A DNA stretch of 64,000 nt from Naematelia aurantialba. Lineage: Eukaryota; Basidiomycota; Tremellomycetes; Tremellales; Naemateliaceae. The translations under genes and the position numbers were made by a program. The stretch lies in NCBI GenBank assembly GCA_021527695.1, contig JAKFAO010000010.1:372001-436000 (forward strand). The letters are read 5' to 3'. Within the stretch, counting starts at the first letter, position 1. Every line of letters starts with the position of its first letter. Positions 50,785-62,495 of this stretch are shown here, one piece after another. The notes beneath the pieces are model-generated. The model was not told the origin of the DNA and ran no database searches. It worked only from the letters and a program-made list of their open reading frames with translations.

Positions 50785-51742
50785 ATGCCTGCCGAGCACA
50801 CGCTAACCAACGACGCTCCTGCGCCGCTCCCGGGAATCGTGAGTCCGCTTACCTTCGGTTCTCTCTCGCCCTTCATCCTGCTTGTCTTCTTCTTCCGCCG
50901 AGTCCCCCTCTTCTGCCTGGCGAACTGTAGCAGCAGTCTCCCAATTATCGCTTATGCGGAGTAGTACTCACAAGCTGTCCGAGCTGGCAACTACGTCTAC
51001 ACGTCCGGGTCAGTGGGAATGACCAAGGAGGGGCAGATGGTCGATGGCTCCGTGAGTACTAGTCTCTTGGTCGCACGATAGTTGAGAGGCTGAAGTATCG
51101 TAGGTGCAAGATCGGACTCGGCAGGTTATCCAGGTGAGTCGGCGTATCCTAGCTGTTGTATTCAAAGCGCACGCTTTCTTGGAAGTGGTTGTCGTCGATC
51201 GCTCTGGATCTTCTCGACCTTGTGACTTTGCTGTTCTTGTCTTCTTTCTTTCTTCGTTCCTTCTCTCGTTCTCTCCTTCTCTCGTTCTCTCCTTCTTACT
51301 TCTTCCTTTTCATCTGGCTCCTTTCAACGCAATTCCTGCCTGCCATGTTCGTTCTCTACTAACAACAGCTAGAACCTCGAAGCAGTCCTCAAAGGCTCAG
51401 GCATGACGCTCAAAAACGTCGTCAAAGCCAACATTTTCCTCTCGAATCTCTCTCGCGACTTTGGGGCCGTCAACGAGGCGAGTCTTCCCGTCGCCCAGCC
51501 CATATCTCAGCCTGTCCTTCCTCCCTGCACACTATCACCATTGAACCCCGTTCTTATGACCTTGTCGTTCAGACTTCTTATCCCCACCCTCCTGGCCCAT
51601 TGCGCGCGCAACTGACCCAATGGCTTAGGTGTGGAAGGAGCTGATGCCCGAGCCCAAGCCTGCTAGGACGTGCGTGGGAGTCGCCGAGCTGCCTGCCGGA
51701 GGGACTGATGTGGAGATTGAGTTTGTCGCGTATGACGGGTAG
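50785..51742 (+). CDS. RidA/YjgF/Mmf1-family enamine/imine deaminase
   Basis: A small trimeric family that hydrolyses reactive enamine/imine intermediates from amino-acid metabolism. Exons encode MPAEHTLTNDAPAPLPGI|YSQAVRAGNYVYTSGSVGMT, QMVDGS|VQDRTRQVIQ|NLEAVLKGSG, MTLKNVVKANIFLSNLSRDF, GAVNE|VWKELMPEPKPARTC and VGVAELPAGGTDVEIEFVAY. SQAV, the ANIFL segment, the PARTCV arginine and the final VEIE are family landmarks. No mitochondrial leader is visible, so a cytosolic form is likely. The last intron (51478-51628) begins with GC (GCGAGT) rather than GT; no in-phase GT donor is available. Confidence 0.93.
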
Positions 51743-51999
51743 ATTGATCTAAGATGTTCTGTTGCATGCACAATGTCAGTGGGAAGGATGAACGATGTGA
51801 GGGTTCTTGATGAGCAGCTTCAGCAGCCACTGCAGCCTGCAGACAAAGCGAGATGACAGCGAAACACGCGTGCAGTCACGAGAGTGATTGACGTTGTTGA
51901 CAGTCTCGTGCATGCGTCAGTCTGACCATGTGGCAGCGATACGATCTGCTTCGGCTCGAGCAACGTGGCGGACCCCGAGACAATGTGACGAGTGTATGA

Positions 52000-52774
52000 T
52001 CAGCCGAGACGTCGTGACACTGTGTGGGCGGAGGCGGCGCTCCATCGCCCGGACGGACCTGGTTCCTCAATCATCTTGCCCTTGCCCGGTGCTCCCAAGC
52101 ATCTGGATACTTCCCTCTTTAGACATCGCACACTAGATAGCTCCCCTCTGTAGACCACGTACACCGTGACCAGCCGGTGTTTCCACGGCACCTCTTGCGA
52201 GAACCCGCCGCCACCCAGGGGAACCGGATTATCAAACTCTGACATCACGGTTACATGCTTCGGTTCCCGATCTCGCCCCGATTTTACAATGTTGGGCCAC
52301 AGCGTAACGCCTCGTATCACCTTTTCGTTGACGACATCCAGGTCAGGACGAGTGACTCGCCTCGTAAGCCCACATGCACGAGATCGGTACGCTTGTAGTC
52401 TATGCGGGTCAAGCTAAACACACGGCGGTGGTACGATGATTCCGTCCCGGGTCTTACTGCCCCGCCATTGTTTTGGTGGCCCACGACAAGGTAGATCCAT
52501 GATCCCGTGTCCCTGTTAGACACTGGGAGTCACTCACCCCTCCCGGCTGACTCCTGCCTGGCCGATTACGCCTGCTGCCTGACGCTTGATCGCTGTTTAC
52601 GCAAGAGACGCACATGCATCGACAAGGGGGAATTCCTGGTAACCGTTACCATGTTGCCATGTTCGCGATACTGCCATTGCCATTTTGGGTGTCGATGACG
52701 GTTCCGGTCTCTGGAGGAACAGGAGCACGGGGAATGACCACTGTCGAAGAGTGGTTCGATGTCGATTGGAGGTG
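52000..52774 (-). pseudogene. Unrecognised multi-exon gene or decayed gene, frame-broken
   Basis: Minus-strand exons with matching GT-AG junctions read as one protein: 52774-52672 (STVVIPRAPVPPETGTVIDT), 52592-52538 (TIKRQAAGVIGQAGVSREG) and 52512 onward (DTGSWIYLVVGHQNNGGAV, then SYHRRVFSLTRIDYKRTDLV and HVGLRG). Near 52330-52420 the coding-like frame switches to a second frame: PDLDVVNEKVIRGVTLWPNI, then HVTVMSEFDNPVPLGGGGFS. The two halves look continuous, so a one- or two-base indel is likely. A 50-nt GC-AG intron is the alternative but would delete sensible sequence. The 5' end runs into the Rds1-like promoter without a good start, and the 3' end fades by about 52040. No family is recognised with confidence. 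Confidence 0.4.
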
Positions 52775-52836
52775 CTAATTGCAACGACGGGGAGTCGCGG
52801 GTCATCCCTATCTCGATCCAGCGCCGCTCCTCTCAG

Positions 52837-52842
52837 TATAAG
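52837..52842 (+). promoter_or_regulatory. TATA element of the Rds1-like gene
   Basis: TATAAG lies 118 bp before the ATG at 52960, in a TATA-compatible position for an inducible gene. Confidence 0.5.
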
Positions 52843-52959
52843 AGTGGGGCATGGTCGTCCGTATTGACCCCATCATACTCAACTTGTCACTTAGCAATAC
52901 GCAGTCTTACGCCAGATCCTCAAGGAACAGACAGACGCTTATTAAGATCGATAGACAAG

Positions 52960-54115
52960 ATGAAGACTGCCGCCGTCGCCGCCGCCGCTCTCGCCGGTGC
53001 CCTCGTCGCTTCGGCCATGCCGACGGGGTACCCAATCTACCGCCGCCAGATGTCTGGAAACGGCCCGTCCGACACCCAGGTGCTGCAGTATGCCCTGACG
53101 CTCGAGAATCTCGAGAACAAGTTCTAGTGCGTCCCCAGTCTATCTGCGAGTCCTGCCCTATTCCATCTTCCGCGTTGCGGTGCGCCGTGTCGCACATACA
53201 CCATCCTTGCGGGAGATTGTATGCTGACGAGGACCTAGTAAGGATGCTCTGGGACAGTTCTCGGCCGACGACTTTATGGCTGCGGGATACCCCGATTGGG
53301 TGCGCGGCCGGTACACCCAGATCGCTGGGCACGAGTCTGACCACGTCTCGCTCCTCTCTGCCGCGCTCGGCAACGATTCGGTCGCCCCGTGCGAGTACAG
53401 CTTGTGAGTTCCGGCTTGCTAGACCGCGGTTCCCCCTGGCAACCGTCCCCACCCGTCATCGCTCCCACATCCACCCCTCCTCACCTCGAATCGAGTGACG
53501 ACTGACGCTGACGCGTTCGTCAGCCCATACACCGACGTCAAGTCGTTCATCTCGCTGGCGACGCTGGTTGAAAATGTCGGCGTGTCGGCATACTCGGGTG
53601 CGGCACGATACATCTCCGACCCGACCTACGTCACGGTGGCCGCTGTGATCCTCACCACCGAGGCTCGCCACCAGTCATGGCAGTCGTCGTCTGTCGGGAG
53701 CATGGAGCCATGGTCGTCTGCATACGACACGCCCCTGGGCCTCGACATGGTGCACACCATCGCCAGCGCATTCATCACGAGCTGCCCCGCGTCCAACGCC
53801 GCGTTGCCAGTCAAGGCGTTCCCGGCGCTCACCGTCCCCAACGCTGCGGCCAACGCCAGCGTGACATTCACATTTGACAGCAACTCGACCGACACAAAGT
53901 ACGCCGTGTTCTACAATGGTCTCGGCAACACGGCGGTCCAGCTCGACGAGAGCAACGGCGCCACTGTCCCTGGAAACCTCCAGGGTATCTCGTACGTCGT
54001 CGTTTCTACGGCCAGCTCGCCCACAGACGTCAGCAACGACAACATTGTTGCGGGGCCAGCTATTCTAGATTTTACCTTCAACGGCATGGTCGCCAACCCG
54101 GCGTACATGGGTTAG
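52960..54115 (+). CDS. Secreted ferritin-like-domain protein (Rds1 family)
   Basis: A secreted fungal stress or sporulation-associated family with a ferritin-like four-helix bundle. Signal peptide MKTAAVAAAALAGALVASAM; then a possible dibasic site (YRRQ) and helix 1 DTQVLQYALTLENLENKFY with the Glu ligands expected in this fold. Exon 2 gives KDALGQFSADDFMAAGY and RYTQIAGHESDHVSLLSAAL (E-x-x-H type ligands). Exon 3 starts FPYTDVKSFISLATLVENVG and includes LTTEARHQSW. A beta-rich C-terminal part ends VANPAYMG. Introns split F|Y and F|P codons in phase. The true enzymatic role of the family is unknown. Confidence 0.88.
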
Positions 54116-54495
54116 GGTTAGCAGGTCGGCGCATGGCGAGGATCGGAATCAATCAGCAGCAGCTCTGGAGTTCTTGTTATATAATTTGGCGAATGTATAT
54201 CCTGATGCAGCTGGTCCTTCCAGTACGAAGATGCATCTTGTCGTGAACTCCATCAACTTCATATGGCCGGTATCACCATGTCGGTCCCATGCAGAACATT
54301 TCGCCACCCATTCAAGCAATTGCTTCCGTCGGATCAGCAGTACCTTTCAGACATTTGGCGAGTCAGCGCAGCGCCGCCTCGTTTGATCACTATCCTGCTT
54401 GGTCAACCTCGCTGGCATCCTAGACACCCACACTGGACGAGGGCCAAGGCGCAGCTGAAGCGCTTGCAGAGCGTGTACTGTACTGCTGCTGCGAA
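54116..54495. other. Intergenic region before the UBE2O-like gene
   Basis: 380 bp of 3' flank and promoter. It includes ATATAATTTGG near 54180. No coding signal. Confidence 0.45.
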
Positions 54496-57400
54496 ATGCC
54501 ACCCATCATCGAATCGCTGCCCGGTCTTCCGGCCGACTATACCATCCAGGTACGTGTTTGTTGTCGACGTCCTGTGGGCACGGCAACCCCGGTCGAAAGG
54601 CAGCACCACCAGCGCCTGCGGCTCTTGATAGATTTGCTGATGGGTCCAGTTTTTCCAGTACGATGTGATCACAAAGTCGGCAGAGCCGGCCTTTCGCGGC
54701 AAAGTCGTGGTGAGCCCAGCTGCTCGTGATCCTTCAGCTTGATGCGCGGAAGGAAGTGTGGCTCATTCTCTGTAGCGATGTTGGGCAGACGAGGAGGGGC
54801 TGCCTCCACCGCCTCTTCTTCCTGGCCAAGAGCTCCGTCCGCTAGACCGGCCGCTACTGCGAGGCGAGGTCGGCATACAGTGTGTCCTCTTCTCCTCACC
54901 GTGTCCGCTTACATGCAACGCCATATGCCCTTTGCCCATCCTTCATTCTTCATTCTTCATTCTAGTATATTGCTTAGCAGGTACCGAGCCCGTCTCCAGT
55001 TATTCTTGCTTGCGCTGCACATGGATTGCCAGGTTTACGCATGGCATACTGATAATATCTGCAGGGATATGGATACAGGAGAGCTCATGATCGTCCCGGA
55101 ATCGATCCTGGTCCTCGTCTCCCGCGAATTCCTCACGGGGGACGTGGTGAAGCGGTCTCTGGCGGCAGTGGAGAGCGCCGTGGTCACGGGTTTGCGGATG
55201 GAGTTTCAGCTGGAGCACGTTATCAGCAAGCAGCGGTTACGGGAGTGGGTGCCCATGGATAAGGTGGAGAGCGCGTTGAAGCTCGAGGCGGGGGACCGGA
55301 TCGTTTACGATCACTGGGTGGGGATCATCGAGGAGGTCAGTCCCGCTCACACATCGCGCCATACCACACCGCACCGCACCATACTGCCGTCATGTCCAGA
55401 ACAGGACAAGGAGGCGCACGAGCGGTTCATGCTGACGCTAACGGGTTTGACAGGTCTTCGAGATAGGCTTGACAGAGAAGTCTGATGGCATGCTGTATCT
55501 GTTAGCAGAGATGGGCGGTGTTCTAGAACCAGGCCGGACGGTCGCCGTAAGTGATCCCGTCGTTGCCAGCGGTCAGTGGACAGCTAATAGGCCGCTCAGC
55601 AAGTCACAGATATCCACGAACTGCCCCACCTCCACGGTCCCGGTCCGTTTCCGCCAGGCGCCAACCCCGAGACAGACAAAATCATCGAAGTCCGAGCCAT
55701 AGGCATCTACATCACCTGGACAGCCATCGACCAGATGGTGCGTTGCCACCAACGGCGAGATCACTCCCAATGGATGTACTGACAATTCCAGCTGTCCCCA
55801 GCAGAGCAGGGACAGCACCCCGAGCCCAAAAAGTGCTGGGCCGGCGAGGATATCAAGAAACTGACGCATATTCCTATGCTCAATTCGCTTCCCCCTGCAC
55901 TATTTTCGACAGTTGTGCTCAAGTCGCCAGAGAACGAGCAGGGTAAGCATTGCAACTGTGGATCTTCAGAGATGTCTTGACGCTTCAGCTTTCGGCGTTG
56001 CGTCCACCTCACATGCCGGAGGGACGCTTTTCAACAAAACCTACAAGATCACCCAGTCCCGCTCCCTGCTCACTCTGCGGTGGCAAGATGGCAAAGAGAC
56101 GCAAGACTGGGCTCATACCCTTGTACCATATCGCGACATTGACGAGTGAGTTGTTGATACGCGACAACACTGGAGCAAATACTAACGTGACCAGCTATGA
56201 ATGTTGGCCAGGAGAACTTGTGGTATGGCGAGGTGACAACGACGAACGCAGACCAGCTTGTGTACAGGCATACAATCCCCATCAGCGCGTAGCAGAGGTT
56301 GCGTTCCTGGACGATGGGGACGGGCAAACTGTCTCGGTACTCGAGCTCGACCGGGGCGCCAGCGGTGTAGGCCGCAGCAGCGACTACGGAGCGGGCTTTG
56401 GACAGCGAGTCTTGCTGTGCAAAGACAACGGCTCACCGATCCCAAACGTGCCTACGTTGGGGCAGGTCGAGGCGGTAGTCGATGACAGGCGGTGGGGGAA
56501 CATGCAACACGATCTGCACGAGCTTGCCGAGCAATATTCCCAGCCGTGGAGGCTGATATCCGCGGCCCTCGTCCCTCAAGGCGATAAGAGCAAGATCGAC
56601 TGGTGGGGCGAAGTCCATGACCTGCATTACGACGGGACGCTCAGTGTCAAGCTTGCCAGCGGCAGGATCGAGCGAGTCGGGGTCAAGCAGATTGTCCTGC
56701 TCGCTGAACCGGCTGGTGATATGCTGGGTGAGCCATTTGCACCTCTCCTCGGGCCTGACGGCATGGTTCTAGACGAGGGGCACGACGACATGGACGCCGA
56801 AATCAGCAGTGAAATAAGCTGGGAGACTCTCGGATCCCAGCCGGGCAACTTTGTGGTGGAAATCATGCCTCGTGACGACATCCTGGCTGATGGTGAACTC
56901 ATGGATGCGGGAGACGTGGCGATGGATGAAGATGCCGACGGAGTTGGGAGCGACGGCGATATGGACTGGGAGGACGACGACGAAGAGCAAGATCGGGACG
57001 GGGCTGAAGAGGTCGACCGGCTCATCACTGAGCCCGAGCCCGAGTCGCCGTCGCCCAGAGCCGCGACGTCGGCCGAGGCGTCACTTGCGCGCGATACGGA
57101 AGCGGAAGCGGGACCTTCAAGTCCCAGAGCGAACGGGCAGCTGCCGGAACGGCCTCCGCTCAAGGGAGATGACAAGTGGGTGGCGTTTGAGATGCTGGAG
57201 GAAGCGCCGGAGGACCATCATTTCATCAAGGAGCCATTACTGGGTGCAAGCAAGGCGTTTAGCTCGAGGCTGCAGAAGGAGCATCGAGCGCTGATGTCGT
57301 CTCTTCCTGGTGAGTCTGGCGCTCGTCTAGAATGCTAGCTGACTCGAATCAGAAAATATCCTGGTGCGAACATACGAGAGCCGGACGGACCTGCTGCGCT

Positions 57401-58836
57401 GCTTGATCATCGGGCCGGAAGGGACACCGTGAGTCCTCTTTGACCGTTGCGCGGCGTGGAGCGGCGTGGAGCGGCGTGGAGCAGGGGCGAGAGGAAGGCT
57501 AATGTAGATGCCTAGATATGCCGATGCTCCGTTTGTGTTTGACGTTTACCTGAACCCGACAAAGTTCCCACACAGCCCACCATCAGTCTACTTTCACTCG
57601 CATACCAACGGCAAAGGCCGGTGTAATCGTGAGTTGGAGACTTCCTGCACTTCTGCTTGCGCTTTCACCTACACATCCACTCATCCTTCCACTTCGCTTC
57701 TACCTACACATCCAGTTAGACTTCCAACTACCTTCCCAATGGTGGCCCCACCAACGCTGTACTACCGCTTCGACCTACACTCCCACTCTCGCCTCCACGT
57801 GTGCCGTCCTGCTTCTCTACACTGCCTGTTATCACAAGCTGAAGCGGGATAGCAAATCTATACGAGGACGGTAAAGTGTGCCTCTCGATCCTGGGCACGT
57901 GGTCAGGCGACAAGTCTGAGTCGTGGAAGTGAGTTAAGCTGTCCACCCAGGTATCCTCAGCACCGTCGTCACCATCGGCGACACATACGCGCGGCGATCG
58001 CTTACGCCTGCAATTACAGTCCGCAAAAGTCTTCGCTCCTTCAGGTGTTCGTGTCGATCTCGGGACTGGTGTTGGTCCGGTCGCCGTATCATTGCGAACC
58101 GGCTTTCGCGAGGCTCGAGGGAACCAAGGAAGGAGCCGTCAACGCGTAGGTGTCTCGCCCTCCGGTACTACGTTGTCTGCCATCTACGTGTTCTTGCCGT
58201 GTGCTTGTTTGCGGTTGTGTGCTTGTTCGGTTGTGTGCTTGTTTGCGGTTATGTGCTTGTCGGCGGTTGTTGTCTTGTCGGCCCTTTGTCGTGTCTGGTG
58301 TTGTAGCCTCGTATCCCGCCAGCGATACTGCAGACTGACGACACAACAGCCGTCTGTACTCTGAGAAAGCCTACGTCCTCTCGCGCTCGTTCGTGCGCAC
58401 TGCCCTCGAGCGGCCGCCGTCAGACTTGGCGGCCGAGCTCCGCCATTTGTACTACACCAAACGGCGGCTGCAGTCCGTCATCGACCACGCGCAGCGCCTG
58501 ATCAGTAAAGGCGAAGAGGCGGTAGGCGAGGCCACGGAGGACGAGAATGCTGCAATGTGGAATGCCGATGCCATGGGGAGCTTGACGATGGGCGCCATCT
58601 TGTCGCTCAAGGTGAGTTGCCGTCCTGCTGCTTGCGGTCATCGTCCCGTCTATCTCGGACTGTCTGTCTGCCTCTTTGTTGCTCTGCCTTCATTCCATCT
58701 TCCTGTGCCCCGTTTTACTGTGCCCCTAGTCCTCGAGTCCTCGCGTCTGAGCTGGTCTGACGTCTGCATACTTCAGCGAACAATCACATCCTTGCAAAAG
58801 CTGTTGGAAGAGGGACCCCCGGTCGCGGTGCCGTAG
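54496..58836 (+). CDS. UBE2O-like large ubiquitin-conjugating enzyme (E2/E3 hybrid)
   Basis: The first exon encodes MPPIIESLPGLPADYTIQ, joined in phase to FFQYDVITKSAEPAFRGKVV and then VYAWHTDNICRDMDTGELMI. Conserved-region segments resemble UBE2O: ESILVLVSREFLTGDVVKR, GDRIVYDHWVGIIEEV, a Trp-rich block with CWPGELVVWRGDNDE, and GQVEAVVDD. After an acidic linker comes the UBC domain: ENILVRTYESRTDLLRCLI, GPEGTPYADAPFVFDVYLNP, FPHSPPSVYFHSH and GRCNPNLYEDGKVCLSILGT, in which the Cys of KVCLS is the catalytic residue and an intron splits the Pro of NPNLY. QKSSLLQVFVSISGLVLV completes the fold. It monoubiquitinates basic or unassembled proteins in animals. S. cerevisiae lacks a clear counterpart. 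Stop TAG is at 58834. Confidence 0.9.
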
Positions 58837-59702
58837 CATCGTAGCGTGTTCTGGTGGTTCACATTTATCGCCGTTGATTCGTGCCGCATCACGCATGGTG
58901 TGTATTTTGCATCTGAAATCCGCGCGACTCGACGCCAAGTCGACCAGACCGTGGGATGATGACCATGATGCATTCCGACATCTCGATACAAGCCCGTCTG
59001 TGCCTCTCCCTCAACTACCAGCCAACCAATCCCACATTGATGTATCCCTGTATCCCAGACGAACGTACCCTTCCCCTGCACCCGTGTACCCTTGTACCCT
59101 TGTACCCTTGTACCCTTGTACACCCTTGCACCCTTGTGCCCTTGCACCCTTGCACCCTTGTACCCTTGCAACCTTCAGTCACTGGCGCTCGCTCTTGCGC
59201 TTGGAACTGCTCCTACTCCTACGCTCCTCCTTGACCAATGAATTAAGTAACATACAACGGCGATATCAGAGTCCGACTCGGCAAACACCAGATCGGACGG
59301 GCCGAGAGCGAAGAAATGCAGACCATGCGAAAATGCTAGCAACAGCTGACTATGGTGTGTGAGAATACGAATGCGGTTCACAGACGCCGAGGCGAGACTG
59401 CGTATGGTGTATGTACATGTATGCCGAGCGGCCCGCCGTGACTTGCTAACTTGCCGTGTGGCACCGCCGCTAGTTTTTGGGCAGGTGCAACGAACGTCAT
59501 GTCATGTCATGTGATCTGGAAACGTCGTCAGTCGGTCGTCGGTCGTCGCTGGTTGGTGGTTGGTGGTTGGTAGTTGATGTAGGTTGGTGTTTGGTAGTTG
59601 ATGTAGGTCGGTCGTTTGAGTAGAATGTAGGTTGGGTAAGGAGGCTGTCATTGGTGGGTCGTAGGCGTGGGACGGTAGGCGTCGTGTCTTGTCATCGGGA
59701 CC
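58837..59702. other. Convergent intergenic region with ACCCTTGT and GGTTGGTGGT repeats
   Basis: 866 bp between convergent genes. 59080-59175 is an ACCCTTGT-type tandem repeat and about 59530-59640 a GTTGGTAGTTGATGTAG-type repeat. No gene was seen. Confidence 0.6.
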
Positions 59703-61867
59703 TCATGGGATGTCGAGGTTCTGCAGCAGCGTGACCAGGCAACGCTTGGTGACCATGTCGCCCTTGAGCAGGCCGTGGAACGTGCCGTCCTTGAGCTCGG
59801 CAGGGAGGCACGCTCGTAGTGCCTCTCGGGCTCTATTTGACGTCAGCCACATTCACAACGGCGACATCCAAGACGGCGCGCAAACGCAGGGCGAGGGCGA
59901 GGCGGTGTGCCCCGGGGATGGACAGCAGGCGACGGGCGACGGGTGACGGGTGACGGATGACGGGTGACGGGTGACGGGTGACGGGCGACGGGTGACGGGT
60001 GACGGGAGGCGAGGGGTTAAAGAACTTCGCCTCACCTGGGATTGTCGCTCATGCGGAGGTAACACCGCACGACGTGCTTCAGCAGCCGCACAGCCTGGCT
60101 CTCGACGAGCGCAGTGACCATATTGCTGAGTACCGCGCCGACCGCGTAGAACCGCTCGTATGTCTGGCAGATGTACTGCAGGCCCAGATCGTCAAGCAGG
60201 ATCTTTTGCACGATGAAGATGGCCACGGTCTTGGACAGCTCAGAGCCGGTCTCCATGATCCGCAGGCAGAGGGGAATGATCTCGGTCGAGAGGAGGAAGT
60301 TGATCACGTCCGAGTTTTCGTTTTGCTGCACGAAACCGTCAGTGCTACTGTAGGCGTGGCCATCGCGGGACACGGATGACGCGGATACGGCTCTAGACGA
60401 CAGTGCGAGTCGGGCATGACAAAGTAGACGCCTGATGAAGGAGACAAGAGCGGAGAGTACATGTGGACAGTGTGGACATTGGACAGTGTGGACATGTGGA
60501 TGAGATTGTGATGAGAGGGAGAGATGTGACGCACCTTGACGAGCGCACCAATGACGCCAAGAGAGGTGAGCCGCAGATATTCGAACGGACGCGTCTTGCT
60601 TGTAGTATTGAGGAACGGGTAGAGGAAGAGCGGAACATGGGCTGCGGGTAAGGTGAGCTTGGTCCCGACGCTATTGTCGGCAGAGAAGCAGACCGGCAGA
60701 CGACGGATAGGTAGACGGCACATGGCCAGATGGGGAGACGTGAGAAGACGGGAACTGACCATTGAGGAAGAGGGATCGGGTCTCCGAGTGGCTGGCGACG
60801 CATTGAAGAAGTGCAAGAGCGTTACAGACGCGGTTCGAGGCGTGGGCGGTGAGGGTTGGGGGAGATAGTGCTGGGTAGACGTGGACGATTTCGAGTAATA
60901 AGGAGGACATGACGCCTGGCTGATCAGCGTCTTGTCGCGATTGCTTTGAGCAGGTTGAATGGCAGAGTGGGAATGTTGGAGATGCAAGTGGAGAAGGAGG
61001 AGGGAGACGAGGGCGTTGAGAAAGAGGCTGCAGAGAAGGAGGACGATGTAGAGCAGGATGCAGAAGAGGACGCTGAAGAAGGATGCAGAGGAGGCGCTGA
61101 AGAAGGATGCAGAGGATAACGCCGCAAAAGACGCTGAAACGCAAAGGTCGCTCACCAAACCCGCCCCATAGCACCAGCGCGAGGTCCTCGTACATCTCTC
61201 GTTTCTTGCTGAGCTCGAGCAGCGCGGCCTCGCGCGTCTCTGGATCCAGCAGCTCCGTAATCAGGAGATAGATCTTCTCCTCCTCGCTTCCCGCTGGCGG
61301 TGCCGCTCCATTTGGCAGCAAGAGGGTCTTGCCTGCTCCCATCTGCTGTGCGCCTCCCAGTCCGAGCCCACCAGGCGGCCCTATTCCCGCACCTCCGGCC
61401 CCTCCGCCGGCCCCGGCTCCAGCGCCTGAAGTCCCAGCTGCACCGGGTCCCAGTCCACCCGTCCCAGAGCCACCTCCGCCCCCGCCTCCAGCAGGATACG
61501 GAGCAGCAGGATTGTTCAGGTGCTGCGCGAGCGTATGCGGGATAAGCTGAGCCTGAGCCTGAGCCTGCGCCTGAGCCTGAGCCTGCGCCTGAGCTTGCGC
61601 CTGCGCCTGCGACTGTACGTGTGCTTGTGCTTGTGTTTGCGCTTGTGCTTGGGAAGCAGAGGGTTGCGGGGTCGTCGGAAGCGGTTGCGATCCTTGCAGT
61701 TTGGAGGGCGGCCCAAAAGCATGGGACCGATCCCGATCGTACAGCCCCTGGGGGTATGGCGGAGCCAGCGTGGCTTGCCCAGCCGTGTAGTGGTGCGGCA
61801 CGTTCCAGCCCGAGCCCAGATCAGAGTTATCGGGCGTCGGAGGCGCCGTCGGTGGACGCCCGTACAT
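59703..61867 (-). CDS. CAF40: CCR4-NOT complex subunit Caf40/CNOT9 (Rcd1)
   Basis: An armadillo-repeat subunit of the CCR4-NOT mRNA deadenylase complex. The N-terminus is about 190 residues of low complexity with an Ala-Gln repeat and a poly-Gly stretch. The conserved core follows across exons: [174 protein letters not shown] and [14 protein letters not shown], ending TLLQNLDIP. Introns hold repeats at about 60980-61135 and 59895-60010. The ATG is at 61867. Confidence 0.95.
59895..60010. repeat. GGGTGACG octamer repeat in the last CAF40 intron
   Basis: About a dozen copies of GGGTGACG with single-base variants, all within the intron before the last coding exon. Confidence 0.9.
60980..61135. 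repeat. GAAGGATGCAGAGGA intronic repeat in CAF40
   Basis: Degenerate purine-rich units such as GAAGAAGGATGCAGAGGAGG, lying inside a CAF40 intron. The apparent open frames through it are chance products of the repeat. Confidence 0.7.
61550..61645. repeat. Coding hexamer giving an Ala-Gln tract in Caf40
   Basis: Plus-strand GCCTGA-type hexamers read on the minus strand as TCAGGC-derived GCTCAG codons, giving about 15 Ala-Gln pairs. Confidence 0.85.
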
Positions 61868-62495
61868 CTTTACAATGCCGAAACACGACTAGGCCGCTCG
61901 TCTCTCGTCCCTCGTCTCTCGTCTCTCGTCTTGTCTCTTGTCTCTCGTGTGTTCCCGTAGTCCAAATCTTGCGCAGGTCGAGAGATCACTGCCGTTGCAG
62001 GTGTTTGAAAGCGACAATGGATGCTTCAAACTCTGCAAACCAAGCCAAGTGGCAGTAGTCGCCAGCGCCGGAAGCAAATTCCCCCTTGCGCCACACGTAA
62101 CGCCGACGAGTGGCGACATCGTCCTCGACGTCTTGGACGCGCTCGGCAGCGACGACCAGCAGCAGTAGCAGTAGCAACAGCAGCAGCGACGACCAACAGT
62201 AGCAGCAGCATGGCGCAAGATACATGCGCTATCAGATTGGTTCTAGTTACAAGGTGTACTTGACTAAATGCAAAAGTATCGCTGGCTCGTCTCGCTCCAA
62301 ACAGGGTCATTAGGTCAATACCGGAGCACAAGAGATGTCCTCTGCAGGATTCCGCGTGCTCGGCCAAGCTTTCCACATCCCACACCCCACACCCCACATC
62401 ACGTATCCCGCACCCGATCCCACATCTCTCATCCCGCATCCTACGTCAAACATCGCACACCTCACATTCCCGAGTCATTCGCCTTCAAGCGCTGA
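61868..62495. other. Intergenic region between CAF40 and KAP123
   Basis: About 630 bp with CTCGTCTCT repeats (61895-61950), CAGCAG/GTAGCAGTAGC tracts (62155-62215) and a CACACCCCACACCCC tract (about 62380). It is the promoter of CAF40 and the 3' flank of KAP123. No gene was seen. Confidence 0.55.

Noticed and set aside
59080..59175. Telomere-like ACCCTTGT repeat
   Set aside because: The unit is irregular and does not match known fungal telomere repeats; it sits between two ordinary genes.
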